In this document: positions 19,935-27,860 of the stretch, in pieces
How the letters are laid out: every line of letters begins with the position of its first letter
Numbering within the stretch: position 1 is the first letter of the stretch
From: Janthinobacterium sp. 344
Lineage (GTDB): Bacteria; Pseudomonadota; Gammaproteobacteria; Burkholderiales; Burkholderiaceae_D
DNA: 64,000 nt
Direction: 5' to 3'
NCBI RefSeq assembly: GCF_900112025.1
Contig: NZ_FOKL01000001.1
Span: forward strand, 735,084-799,083
Notes under the pieces: generated by a model
Databases searched by the model: none
The model's input: the letters and a program-made list of their open reading frames with translations, nothing else
Told to the model about the DNA's origin: nothing
Made by a program: the position numbers and the translations under genes

Positions 19935-20423
19935 TCAAAATTTCACATGCTGCGCGTAAGCGGCAGGCAGATAAGGCTTGATGGCGCGCGCGCCCTGCTC
20001 CGCGAGCGGGCTGAGCAGCGCGTTTTTCCAGAAGGGCTGCTGCGGGATGGACGTCATGCCACACAAGATGACGGCGGTCAGCACGATCACAAGACCCCGC
20101 GCCACACCGAACAGGCTGCCCAGGGTGCGGTCGGCCAGGCTCAGGCCCGTCACCTTGACGAGCGCGTCGACCGTCATGGACAGCAATCCCATCAAAATGC
20201 GCACGCCGATGAACAGCACCACGAAAGCCAGCAACAAACGGACGGCTTCGCCTGGCACGGCTTCCGGCAGGAATTTCGCCAGGGTGGCGCCATACGCGTT
20301 GGCAATGACGAAGGCCACGATCCAGCTGACCAATGACAGGATTTCCTTGACCAGACCACGCATCATGCTGATCAGCACGGACGTCACCAGCACGAACAGC
20401 ACCAGGTAATCGAAGATCGTCAC
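19935..20423 (-). CDS. cvpA: CvpA family membrane protein
   Basis: 162 residues with four membrane segments and the CvpA signature (MTIFDYLVLFVLVTSVLISMMRGLVKE). The start is GTG, 21 bases after the SPOR-protein stop. Known in E. coli as a colicin V production/envelope-homeostasis factor in the purF operon; the biochemical role is unclear. Confidence 0.93.
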   Translation of the reverse strand: MTIFDYLVLFVLVTSVLISMMRGLVKEILSLVSWIVAFVIANAYGATLAKFLPEAVPGEAVRLLLAFVVLFIGVRILMGLLSMTVDALVKVTGLSLADRTLGSLFGVARGLVIVLTAVILCGMTSIPQQPFWKNALLSPLAEQGARAIKPYLPAAYAQHVKF

Positions 20424-20443
20424 GCGCGTTCAGCCTTGCATCG

Positions 20444-21415
20444 TCACGCTGGCACCAGCGAGCCGCCCAGGCCCAGCTTTTGCAGCTTGGCGCGCGTCTT
20501 TTCCGCGTCTTCGCGGCTGCCGAACGGGCCTACCCGTACACGGATGCGCTCGCCAGCAGGGCTGGAGACTTTCTGCGTGTATGACTTGATGCCCGCGTCG
20601 CGCAGCTTTTCCTGCAATTCGTCAACCTTGTCCTGTGTCGCCAGTGCCGCCACCTGCACCACGAACTTGCCGCTGCCGGCGTCATGCGCCTTCTCTTGCG
20701 GCTTCTCCACTGGCTTGCCTTCCAGAATCGCCAGCGCGCGCGCCGCATCGTCGGCAGACTGCGCCGGTTTGGCCGGTTTCGCTTCAGGCTTGGCTTCCGG
20801 CTTGACCTCATGCTTCGGTTCCGGCTTCGGTTCAGGCTTGGCCTCGTGCTTTGGCTCCGCTTTCACTTCGTGCTTCGGCTCCGGTTTTGGCTCGACCTTG
20901 ACAGGCTTCGGCTCGGGCTTCGGCTCCACATAGGCGGGCTTGAGCGGCGCAGGCTCGGCGGCTGCCAGCACGGGTGTCGGCGCCGGCTTGGGCTTGGCTG
21001 CCGGCGGCAGCGGCGCATCGACGATTTCCTCGGACTGGTCCAGGCCATTCGATGCGGCCTGGGCCGGCACCGCCTGCACGGGTGCAGGTGCGGGCGCGGC
21101 GGCCTTTTCTTTCGACGGGATGTCGATGGCGATGTCGTTGACGGGCGCCTTCGGTTCGGAATCGAGCAGCATCGGCAAGCCGACGGCCACGCCCAGGGCC
21201 AAGGCCACGGCGCCGACCAGGCGGCGGCGGGCGCGTTTCTTTTCAGGCAAGACCGGATCCGGCGCCTCCTTGCCGCCACGGCGAGAGCCGCCGCCACCGG
21301 CCGTGTTGGCGGCGCGTTTGCGGGTCGGCGACTGTGCTTCGCCAGGGACATAAAAGCCGCTGTCTTCGCCAGAGGATTCTTGCTTGTTTTTAAACAGTTT
21401 CGAGAACAAGCCCAT
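20444..21415 (-). CDS. SPOR-domain protein (DedD-like)
   Basis: 323 residues. A cytoplasmic basic N-terminus is followed by one membrane segment at about 68-86. A long Pro/Lys/Glu linker at about 165-220 is made of repeated KPEPKPE and PKHE words. The C-terminal SPOR domain is at about 245-322 (GKFVVQVAALATQDKVDELQEKL, IRVRVGPFGSREDAEKTRAKLQKLG). SPOR domains bind denuded septal peptidoglycan, so it is probably a cell-division accessory protein. Located between folC and cvpA as in other proteobacteria. Confidence 0.92.
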   Translation of the reverse strand: MGLFSKLFKNKQESSGEDSGFYVPGEAQSPTRKRAANTAGGGGSRRGGKEAPDPVLPEKKRARRRLVGAVALALGVAVGLPMLLDSEPKAPVNDIAIDIPSKEKAAAPAPAPVQAVPAQAASNGLDQSEEIVDAPLPPAAKPKPAPTPVLAAAEPAPLKPAYVEPKPEPKPVKVEPKPEPKHEVKAEPKHEAKPEPKPEPKHEVKPEAKPEAKPAKPAQSADDAARALAILEGKPVEKPQEKAHDAGSGKFVVQVAALATQDKVDELQEKLRDAGIKSYTQKVSSPAGERIRVRVGPFGSREDAEKTRAKLQKLGLGGSLVPA

Positions 21416-21439
21416 GCGTGATTTTCAGTCGAGTGCGTT

Positions 21440-22738
21440 TCAGTGAAGTGAGGATTTTCGGGCCTTCATCACGCCAGCGACGGTGAGGAAAGAACCAAAG
21501 ACCACAATTCTATCATTCTCACCGGCCCGGCTCATTGCATTTGCAAAAGCTTGTGCCGGATCATCGAAAATAGCCACGGTATGCTCGCTGCTGTCGGGCT
21601 TGTCTTCCAGCATGATCTGCACCTTGGCGGCCAGTTCGGATGCCGTGGCCGCGCGCGGCGAAGGCAGGCCCGTCAGGCACCAGTGGTCGACGTGCTCGGA
21701 CATGGCGGCCAGTACGCCATCGATATCCTTGTCCTGCATGGAGCCGAACACGGCGTAGGTGTACGGATGGAAACCCATGTTGCCCAGGTTCTGGTTCAGC
21801 GCCGAGGCCGCGTGGGGATTGTGCGCCACGTCGAGGATGACGCTGGGGCGGCCAGGCAAGACCTGGAAGCGGCCCGGCAGTTCCACCGTCACCAGGCCCG
21901 TGCGCACTTCCTGCGCGCCCACGGGCAGCTTCAGCTTCAGCACTTCCAGCGCGGCCAGCACGGCCGTCGCATTGAGGATCTGGTTGGCGCCGCGCAAGCT
22001 TGGATACGCCAGCGAATTGCGGCGCTGTTCGCGCCCGCCGTAATTCCACTGCTGCTTGTCGCCCGAATAATTGAAATCGCGGCCCATCAGCCACAGGTCG
22101 GCGCCGATGGCCTCGGCATGGTCGATCAAGGACTGCGGCGGCACGGGGTCGCTGCAGATGGCCGCCTTGCCCGGACGGAAGATACCGGCCTTTTCAAAGC
22201 CGATCGCTTCGCGCGTGTCGCCCAGGTAATCCGTGTGGTCGATGTCGACGCTGGTGACGATGGCCACGTCGGCGTCGATCACGTTGACGGCGTCGAGGCG
22301 CCCGCCCAGGCCCACTTCCAGGATGGCCACGTCCAGGTTGGCTTGCGCCAGCAGGTGCAGGATGGCCAGGGTGGTGAATTCGAAATACGTCAGCGGCGTA
22401 TCGCCGCGCACGGCTTCAACAAAGTTGAAGCTGGCGACGAGCTGCTCATCGCTGGCCATCTCGCCCAGCACGCGCGCGCGCTCATTGAAGTCGAGGAAGT
22501 GCGGCTTGATGTACAGGCCCACTTTGTAGCCGGCACGCAACAGCACGGATTCCAGCATGGCGCAGGTGGAGCCCTTGCCATTCGTGCCCGCCACCATGAT
22601 CACGGGGCAAGTAAAAGCCAGCTGCATGCGCGCCTTGACGGCTTGCACGCGGTCCAGGCCCATGTTGATCTGCGTTTCCGAATGCCGGGTTTCCAGCATG
22701 GCGAGCCAGTCTGGCAAGGTGGTGGGGAGGTTTTGCAT
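21440..22738 (-). CDS. folC: Dihydrofolate synthase / folylpolyglutamate synthase
   Basis: 432 residues of the Mur-ligase-like family. The ATP loop is VAGTNGKGSTCAMLESVL; the dihydrofolate-binding and Mur signature parts follow (VGLGGRLDAVNVIDADVAIVTSVDIDHTDYLG, VILDVAHNPHAASAL). It adds glutamate to dihydropteroate and folates. Between accD and the SPOR gene; a REP-like hairpin lies just upstream. Confidence 0.96.
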   Translation of the reverse strand: MQNLPTTLPDWLAMLETRHSETQINMGLDRVQAVKARMQLAFTCPVIMVAGTNGKGSTCAMLESVLLRAGYKVGLYIKPHFLDFNERARVLGEMASDEQLVASFNFVEAVRGDTPLTYFEFTTLAILHLLAQANLDVAILEVGLGGRLDAVNVIDADVAIVTSVDIDHTDYLGDTREAIGFEKAGIFRPGKAAICSDPVPPQSLIDHAEAIGADLWLMGRDFNYSGDKQQWNYGGREQRRNSLAYPSLRGANQILNATAVLAALEVLKLKLPVGAQEVRTGLVTVELPGRFQVLPGRPSVILDVAHNPHAASALNQNLGNMGFHPYTYAVFGSMQDKDIDGVLAAMSEHVDHWCLTGLPSPRAATASELAAKVQIMLEDKPDSSEHTVAIFDDPAQAFANAMSRAGENDRIVVFGSFLTVAGVMKARKSSLH

Positions 22739-22798
22739 GGGAGACTTCTTGAAAAGAGTGCGCAGGGCGGGAAAGACATGAGACCCAAACCGAAGACT

Positions 22799-22825
22799 GG
22801 GGTCGGACCCTGAGGGTCCGACCCC
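22799..22825. repeat. REP-like palindrome, copy 2
   Basis: GGGGTCGGACCC, loop TGA, GGGTCCGACCCC: a perfect 12-bp stem. Compared with copies 1 and 3, one base pair differs on both arms (A-T to G-C), so pairing is kept. It lies in the accD-folC gap. Confidence 0.85.
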
Positions 22826-22853
22826 GGCAGTTCAGTTTTGGGGGTAAATCAAA

Positions 22854-23726
22854 TTACGCCAGGACTTCCACAGCCTGGTTTTGCAACAAGGCCAGCAGAC
22901 GGGCGATTTCTTCGCGCATCTTGCGGCGGTCGACGATCATGTCGACGGCGCCCTTGGTGACGAGGAACTCGGCGCGCTGGAAGCCTTCCGGCAGTTTTTC
23001 GCGCACGGTGTTTTCAATCACGCGCGGGCCGGCAAAGCCGATCAGCGCCTTTGGTTCGGCAATGACGACGTCGCCCATGAAGGCGAACGAGGCGGACACG
23101 CCGCCCATGGTCGGGTCGGTCAGCACGCTGATGAATGGCAGTTTCTTTTCCGACAGCTTGGTCAGCATGGCCGTGGTTTTCGCCATCTGCATCAGCGACA
23201 GCAAGCCTTCCTGCATGCGCGCGCCGCCGGTGGCGGTGATGCAAATGAACGGCACCTTCTGTTCCAGCGCGATCTGCGCGCCGCGCACGAAGCGCTCGCC
23301 CACCACGGAACCCATGGAGCCGCCCATGAATTCGAATTCGAAGCACGCCACGACCACTGGCAGGCTCATGATGGCGCCACCCATGACGACCATCGCATCG
23401 GTCTCGCCCGTCGCTTCCATGGCGGACTTCAGGCGGTCCGGGTATTTCTTGCTGTCCTTGAATTTCAAGGTATCGACGGGCAGGATTTCCTGGCCGATTT
23501 CATAGCGGCCGCCCGCGTCGAGCAGGCTGTCGAGGCGTTCACGCGCGCGGATGCGCATGTGGTGATCGCATTTCGGGCACACGTGCAAGTTCGATTCCAG
23601 GTCCGTACGGTACAGCACGGCTTCGCACGACGGGCACTTGACCCACAGGCCTTCCGGCATGGTCTTGCGCGCGGCGGCGTCAGAACGCTGGATGCGCGGT
23701 GGCAGCAGTTTTTCCAACCAACTCAT
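22854..23726 (-). CDS. accD: Acetyl-CoA carboxylase carboxyltransferase subunit beta
   Basis: 290 residues. An N-terminal four-Cys zinc ribbon ([18 protein letters not shown]) precedes the carboxyltransferase domain with [18 protein letters not shown] and [16 protein letters not shown]. It transfers carboxyl from biotin to acetyl-CoA with AccA. AAGGAG precedes the ATG. It has a probable promoter of its own 3' of trpA. Confidence 0.97.
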   Translation of the reverse strand: MSWLEKLLPPRIQRSDAAARKTMPEGLWVKCPSCEAVLYRTDLESNLHVCPKCDHHMRIRARERLDSLLDAGGRYEIGQEILPVDTLKFKDSKKYPDRLKSAMEATGETDAMVVMGGAIMSLPVVVACFEFEFMGGSMGSVVGERFVRGAQIALEQKVPFICITATGGARMQEGLLSLMQMAKTTAMLTKLSEKKLPFISVLTDPTMGGVSASFAFMGDVVIAEPKALIGFAGPRVIENTVREKLPEGFQRAEFLVTKGAVDMIVDRRKMREEIARLLALLQNQAVEVLA

Positions 23727-23923
23727 ATTTTCTCCTTGGGCCCTTGTAGGGGTAGCGTCGGTGGACGCCCCCGGCAGACGGTCAACGGCGACGCCCCGCG
23801 GGGCGCCACCAAAAATTTTATCTATTGCACAATAACAGGCAAATCAGTGGCCGAAGTGTAGCCGTTTATCGCCGGGCTGTCGAACTTTGCCGCCAACGCA
23901 TCTTGCGTAAACGGCAAGCTTGC
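23727..23923 (-). promoter_or_regulatory. trpA-accD intergenic region with probable accD promoter and GC hairpin
   Basis: On the minus strand TTGCCT, 16 bases, TAAAAT gives a plausible promoter at about 23816-23843. Downstream of it lies a perfect palindrome, CGCCCCGCGGGGCG (23792-23805), which would be in the accD leader. No T-run follows, so it is not a typical terminator. No riboswitch was recognised. Confidence 0.5.
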
Positions 23924-24721
23924 TCAGGCGTCCAGTGCGGCGCGGATACCGGCCGTAAAGCTGCGCACGGCATCGACGGCGCCCCCTTCCGGCGCATTTT
24001 CAATCTCCTGGATGATGCGGCTGCCGATGACGACGGCGTCGGCCACCTTGGCCACGGCCTTGGCCGTGGCGCCATCGCGGATGCCGAAGCCCACGCCGAT
24101 GGGTAATTTTACATGCTGGCGGATGGCCGCGAGGCGCTCTGCCACCTGTTCCGTATCAATGTTACCGGCACCCGTGACGCCTTTCAGCGACACGTAATAG
24201 CTGAAGCCGCCCCCGACCTTGGCCACTTGCGCGATGCGCTCCTCGGTCGAGGTGGGCGCCAGCAGGAAAATCAGGTCGAGGCCCGCCGCGCGCATGGCGC
24301 CAGCAAATTCCTCGCACTCTTCCGGCGGATAGTCGACGACGATGGCGCCGTCGGCGCCGGCCGCCTGCGCCGCCGCGATAAAGGCGGCGCTGCCGATGCG
24401 CTCGATCGGATTCGCATAGCCCATCAGCACCACGGGCGTGGTCTGGTTCGTTTCACGGAACTGGCGCACGTAGCCGAAGACGTCGTGGATGCCGACATTG
24501 AATTTCAAGGCGCGTTCGCAGGCGCGCTGGATGACGGGGCCTTCGGCCATCGGGTCGGAAAACGGCACGCCCAGTTCCAGCACGTCGGCGCCGCCCTCGA
24601 CGAGCGCGTGCATCAGCGGCACGGTGGCGTCAGGGCCGGGGTCGCCGGCGGTGATGAAAGTGACCAGGCCGGTCTTGTTACTGGATTTTAATTGGGCAAA
24701 GGTGGTGGCGATACGGGACAT
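23924..24721 (-). CDS. trpA: Tryptophan synthase alpha subunit
   Basis: 265 residues, TIM barrel. The catalytic Glu and Asp are in the usual context ([22 protein letters not shown]). It splits indole-3-glycerol phosphate and passes indole to TrpB. It lies 78 bases after trpB, and a REP-like hairpin fills the gap. Confidence 0.97.
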   Translation of the reverse strand: MSRIATTFAQLKSSNKTGLVTFITAGDPGPDATVPLMHALVEGGADVLELGVPFSDPMAEGPVIQRACERALKFNVGIHDVFGYVRQFRETNQTTPVVLMGYANPIERIGSAAFIAAAQAAGADGAIVVDYPPEECEEFAGAMRAAGLDLIFLLAPTSTEERIAQVAKVGGGFSYYVSLKGVTGAGNIDTEQVAERLAAIRQHVKLPIGVGFGIRDGATAKAVAKVADAVVIGSRIIQEIENAPEGGAVDAVRSFTAGIRAALDA

Positions 24722-24753
24722 GGATATCTCTTTTCTGAGGGAAATTGAAGGCT

Positions 24754-24780
24754 GGGGTCAGACCCGGCGGGTCTGACCCC
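24754..24780. repeat. REP-like palindrome, copy 3
   Basis: GGGGTCAGACCC, loop GGC, GGGTCTGACCCC: perfect 12-bp stem. The loop is the complement of copy 1's loop, so it is the same element in the opposite orientation. It lies in the trpB-trpA gap. Confidence 0.85.
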
Positions 24781-24799
24781 GGTAGTCAACAGCTAACGA

Positions 24800-26050
24800 T
24801 CAGCTAAAGTTGAGTCCCATGCGCTCCGCCACGGTATGCATGTCCTTGTCGCCACGGCCCGACAGGTTGGCCAGTACAATTTGATCTTTCGGCAAGGTGG
24901 CCGCCAGCTTGGCCGCGTAGGCCAGCGCGTGCGACGATTCCAGGGCCGGGATGATGCCTTCGATATGGCAGCAGTCGTGGAAGGCCTGCAGCGCCTCGTC
25001 GTCCGTGATGGAGACGTATTGCGCGCGGCCCGAATCTTTCAGCCATGCGTGTTCCGGGCCCACGCCCGGGTAGTCGAGGCCGGCCGAGACGGAATGCGTC
25101 TCGATGATCTGGCCGTTGTCATCCTGCAGCAGATAGGTGCGGTTGCCGTGCAGCACGCCCGGGAAACCGGCCGTCAGCGAGGCGGAATGTTTGCCCGTAT
25201 CGAGTCCTTCGCCGGCCGCTTCCACGCCGATCAGCTTGACCTCTTTCTGGTCAATATACGGGTAAAAGATGCCCATGGCGTTCGAGCCGCCGCCGATGCA
25301 GGCCAGCACGTAGTCGGGCTGGCGGCCCGTCATTTCCGGCATCTGCACCAGGCATTCCTCGCCGATCACGGACTGGAAGTCGCGCACCATCATCGGGTAT
25401 GGATGGGGGCCGGCCACGGTGCCGATGATGTAAAAGGTGTTTTCGATGTTCGTGACCCAGTCGCGCATGGCTTCGTTCAGCGCATCCTTGAGGGTCTTGG
25501 AACCAGATTCGACGGGCACGACGGTCGCGCCCAGCAACTTCATGCGGTACACGTTCTGCGCCTGGCGCTTGACGTCCTCGCTGCCCATGTAGACCACGCA
25601 TTCGAGGCCGAAGCGGGCGCAGATGGTGGCCGTGGCCACGCCATGCTGGCCGGCGCCCGTCTCGGCGATGATGCGCGGCTTGCCCATGCGCTTGGCCAGC
25701 AGGGCCTGGCCGATCACGTTGTTGATCTTGTGCGCGCCCGTGTGGTTCAAGTCTTCGCGCTTGAAATAGATCTGCGCGCCGCCTGCCATCTCGGACCAGC
25801 GCTTGGCGTGGTAGATGGGCGAGGGGCGGCCGACGAAGTGTTTCAGCTCGTAGCGGAACTCTTCGAGGAATTCCGGGTCGGCGCTGTAGCGCGCATAGGC
25901 GTCCTTCAGCTCGGCCAGCGCGTGGGTGAGCGTTTCGGCCACAAACGAGCCGCCATACGGGCCAAAGTGGCCGCGCGGGTCGGGAAACGGGTAATCGGTG
26001 GCGTGGAACAATGCGGCGGCTGCGCCGGGCGCTGTGGTGTGGTCATTCAT
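24800..26050 (-). CDS. trpB: Tryptophan synthase beta subunit
   Basis: 416 residues from [15 protein letters not shown], with GAGGAAATCACC upstream as ribosome site; a longer in-frame start at 26152 lies inside trpF. The PLP lysine is in [11 protein letters not shown], and [10 protein letters not shown] binds the phosphate. It condenses indole with serine. It overlaps the trpF stop by 8 bases (ATGAATGA), indicating translational coupling. Confidence 0.97.
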   Translation of the reverse strand: MNDHTTAPGAAAALFHATDYPFPDPRGHFGPYGGSFVAETLTHALAELKDAYARYSADPEFLEEFRYELKHFVGRPSPIYHAKRWSEMAGGAQIYFKREDLNHTGAHKINNVIGQALLAKRMGKPRIIAETGAGQHGVATATICARFGLECVVYMGSEDVKRQAQNVYRMKLLGATVVPVESGSKTLKDALNEAMRDWVTNIENTFYIIGTVAGPHPYPMMVRDFQSVIGEECLVQMPEMTGRQPDYVLACIGGGSNAMGIFYPYIDQKEVKLIGVEAAGEGLDTGKHSASLTAGFPGVLHGNRTYLLQDDNGQIIETHSVSAGLDYPGVGPEHAWLKDSGRAQYVSITDDEALQAFHDCCHIEGIIPALESSHALAYAAKLAATLPKDQIVLANLSGRGDKDMHTVAERMGLNFS

Positions 26051-26726
26051 GGTGATTTCCTCTGGCAATGATGGCATCGGCATCCTGCACCGCGGCGATA
26101 AACGCGCGGACTTTGGATGCGTCCTTGATGCCCTTGGACGCTTCGACACCACTGCTGATGTCGACGGCGTAAGGGCGCACGCGCACCACTGCGTCAGTCG
26201 CGTTTTGTACGCTCAAGCCACCACTTAAAACGACCCGAGGCGCGAGTTCTTCTGGAATGAGGGACCAATCGAATACCTTTCCTGCACCGCCATACGCATC
26301 CACATAGGTATCCAGCAAGAGGCTGGCGAACAAGGGACTGGCGGCGCGATAGCGCTGTTCGTATTCTAGCAAATCTTCAAAGGAGGTGTCGGGTTTCACC
26401 CTGAACACTTGCGTAAACGGCGTATTCGCGGCGGAGGCCAGCGCGGCGCTGTGCTCGGGCGTCTCGTCGCCATGAAATTGCAGCAGGGACAAGGGCGCCA
26501 CGGCCCTGGCCGCCCGCACCTCGTCCACGGATGCATTGACGAACAGGCCCACCGCCGTCACGTAGGGCGGGATGGCGGCGATCAGGGCCGCCGCCTGCGC
26601 GGGCGTCACGTAGCGGGGGCTTTTCGGATAAAACACGAAGCCGATGGCGTCGGCGCCCGCCGCCACGACGGCGTGTATGTCTTCAACGCGGGTCAGGCCG
26701 CAGATCTTGATGCGTGTGCGTGGCAT
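26043..26726 (-). CDS. trpF: Phosphoribosylanthranilate isomerase
   Basis: 227 residues from [12 protein letters not shown]; longer in-frame starts fall in truA. Catalytic Cys and Asp are in KICGLTR and [18 protein letters not shown] and [15 protein letters not shown] complete the barrel's phosphate site. AAGGA lies upstream. trpF-trpB-trpA without trpE/G/D/C is the usual split in Burkholderiales. A 13-bp tandem duplication is found just ahead of its ribosome site. Confidence 0.96.
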   Translation of the reverse strand: MPRTRIKICGLTRVEDIHAVVAAGADAIGFVFYPKSPRYVTPAQAAALIAAIPPYVTAVGLFVNASVDEVRAARAVAPLSLLQFHGDETPEHSAALASAANTPFTQVFRVKPDTSFEDLLEYEQRYRAASPLFASLLLDTYVDAYGGAGKVFDWSLIPEELAPRVVLSGGLSVQNATDAVVRVRPYAVDISSGVEASKGIKDASKVRAFIAAVQDADAIIARGNHHE

Positions 26727-26736
26727 GCTGTATTCC

Positions 26737-26766
26737 TTGAGGTTATTGCTTGAGGTTATTGCTTGA
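26737..26766. repeat. 13-bp tandem duplication upstream of trpF
   Basis: TTGAGGTTATTGC occurs twice head to tail (26737-26749 and 26750-26762), followed by TTGA, the start of a third unit. It lies between truA and trpF. Confidence 0.8.
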
Positions 26767-26775
26767 TGCAAAACA

Positions 26776-27606
26776 TCAGAACCAGGGCAGCGCGCTGCTG
26801 CTATCTTGCGGCAATTCCCATTTCGGATCGTAATCGATCTTCGCCAGGTACAGGCCGTCCGGCATGAAGGTGGGCGCGGCCGCGTGGCGGTCTTTACTTT
26901 CCAGCAAGTGCCCGAGCCAGTCCGGCTTTTCGCGTCCCGTGCCGATGTAGACGAGCGAGCCGACCAGGTTGCGCACCATGTGGTGCAAGAAGGCGTTGGC
27001 CGTGATGGTGAAAATGACGCAATCGCCGCGCCGCTCGATCTGGATGTCATGCATCAGCTTGACGGGCGACTTGGCCTGGCATTGCGCGGCGCGGAAGGCC
27101 GTGAAATCATGCCAGCCCAGCAATGGCTGCACGGCTTGCCGCATCAGCTCCACGTCCAGCGGACGGAAAAAGAAGCCGGCGCGCCCTTCCACCAGCGGCG
27201 AACGCGTGGCGTTGTTGTACAACACGTAATGATAGGTGCGCGCGCGGGCGCTGAAGCGGGCGTGGAAGAAATCGTTGACGGTGGGATCGCCGGGCAGCTC
27301 CTTGGCCCAGCGCACGGCGATCGACTTGGGCAGGAAGGCGTTGACGCCGCGCACCCAGGAATGCACGTCGCGGTTCAGGTCCGTATCGAAGTGCACGACT
27401 TGTTCGAGCGCATGCACGCCCGTGTCCGTGCGGCCCGCGCAGGTGGTGGCCAGGCGCACGCGGGCGAACTGCTCCAGCGCGTTTTCCAGCTGGTCCTGCA
27501 CCGTCTGCCCATCTTCCTGCTTCTGATATCCATGCCAGGCCGTGCCGTCGTACTGCAGGCCCAGGGCGATACGCTTGAGTGGCGTTGCTGTCGTAATATT
27601 TTGCAT
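26776..27606 (-). CDS. truA: tRNA pseudouridine(38-40) synthase
   Basis: 276 residues from MQNITTATPLKRIAL. The catalytic Asp is in CAGRTDTGVHA. Other TruA elements are ALGLQYDGTAWHGYQ and FHARFSARARTYHYVLYN. It modifies the anticodon stem-loop of many tRNAs. It sits between fimV and trpF, as often seen in beta- and gammaproteobacteria. Confidence 0.96.
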   Translation of the reverse strand: MQNITTATPLKRIALGLQYDGTAWHGYQKQEDGQTVQDQLENALEQFARVRLATTCAGRTDTGVHALEQVVHFDTDLNRDVHSWVRGVNAFLPKSIAVRWAKELPGDPTVNDFFHARFSARARTYHYVLYNNATRSPLVEGRAGFFFRPLDVELMRQAVQPLLGWHDFTAFRAAQCQAKSPVKLMHDIQIERRGDCVIFTITANAFLHHMVRNLVGSLVYIGTGREKPDWLGHLLESKDRHAAAPTFMPDGLYLAKIDYDPKWELPQDSSSALPWF

Positions 27607-27660
27607 CGAAGCATTATACCGGCGCAAAGGCGGCCCCGCCTCCCGACGACACCAGCGCCT

Positions 27661-27850
27661 GAGACGGCGTTCAGGGCCAGGCGCATGGTCGAAGACAGTA
27701 CGAATAGTACGGCGAGACCGTGCAACGCAGCCATGGACGTCGTATCTGGTGCTGGAAAGCGAACGAGACGGCGTTCAGGGCCAGGCGCATAGTCGAAGAC
27801 AGTACGAATAGTACGGCGAGACCGTGCAACGCAGCCATGGACGTCGTATC
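27661..27850. repeat. Pair of 86-bp direct repeats with internal dyad symmetry
   Basis: Copy 1 is 27661-27746, copy 2 is 27765-27850, with an 18-bp spacer. They differ at one base (GCGCATGGTC versus GCGCATAGTC). Inside each, GTAC-GAATA-GTAC and GGTC/GACC arms could form a nested hairpin. The pair fills most of the gap between the fimV stop (27861) and truA start (27606). It has no plausible coding frame of its own. Confidence 0.9.
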
Positions 27851-27860
27851 GACGCTTGGC

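Noticed and set aside
23792-23805. Terminator of trpA
   Set aside because: The hairpin has no T-run on the minus strand and lies downstream of a probable accD promoter, so it is better seen as part of the accD leader.
27661-27850. Insertion sequence or small transposon
   Set aside because: No transposase frame, no terminal inverted repeats and no target duplication at the ends were seen; it is kept as a repeat only.
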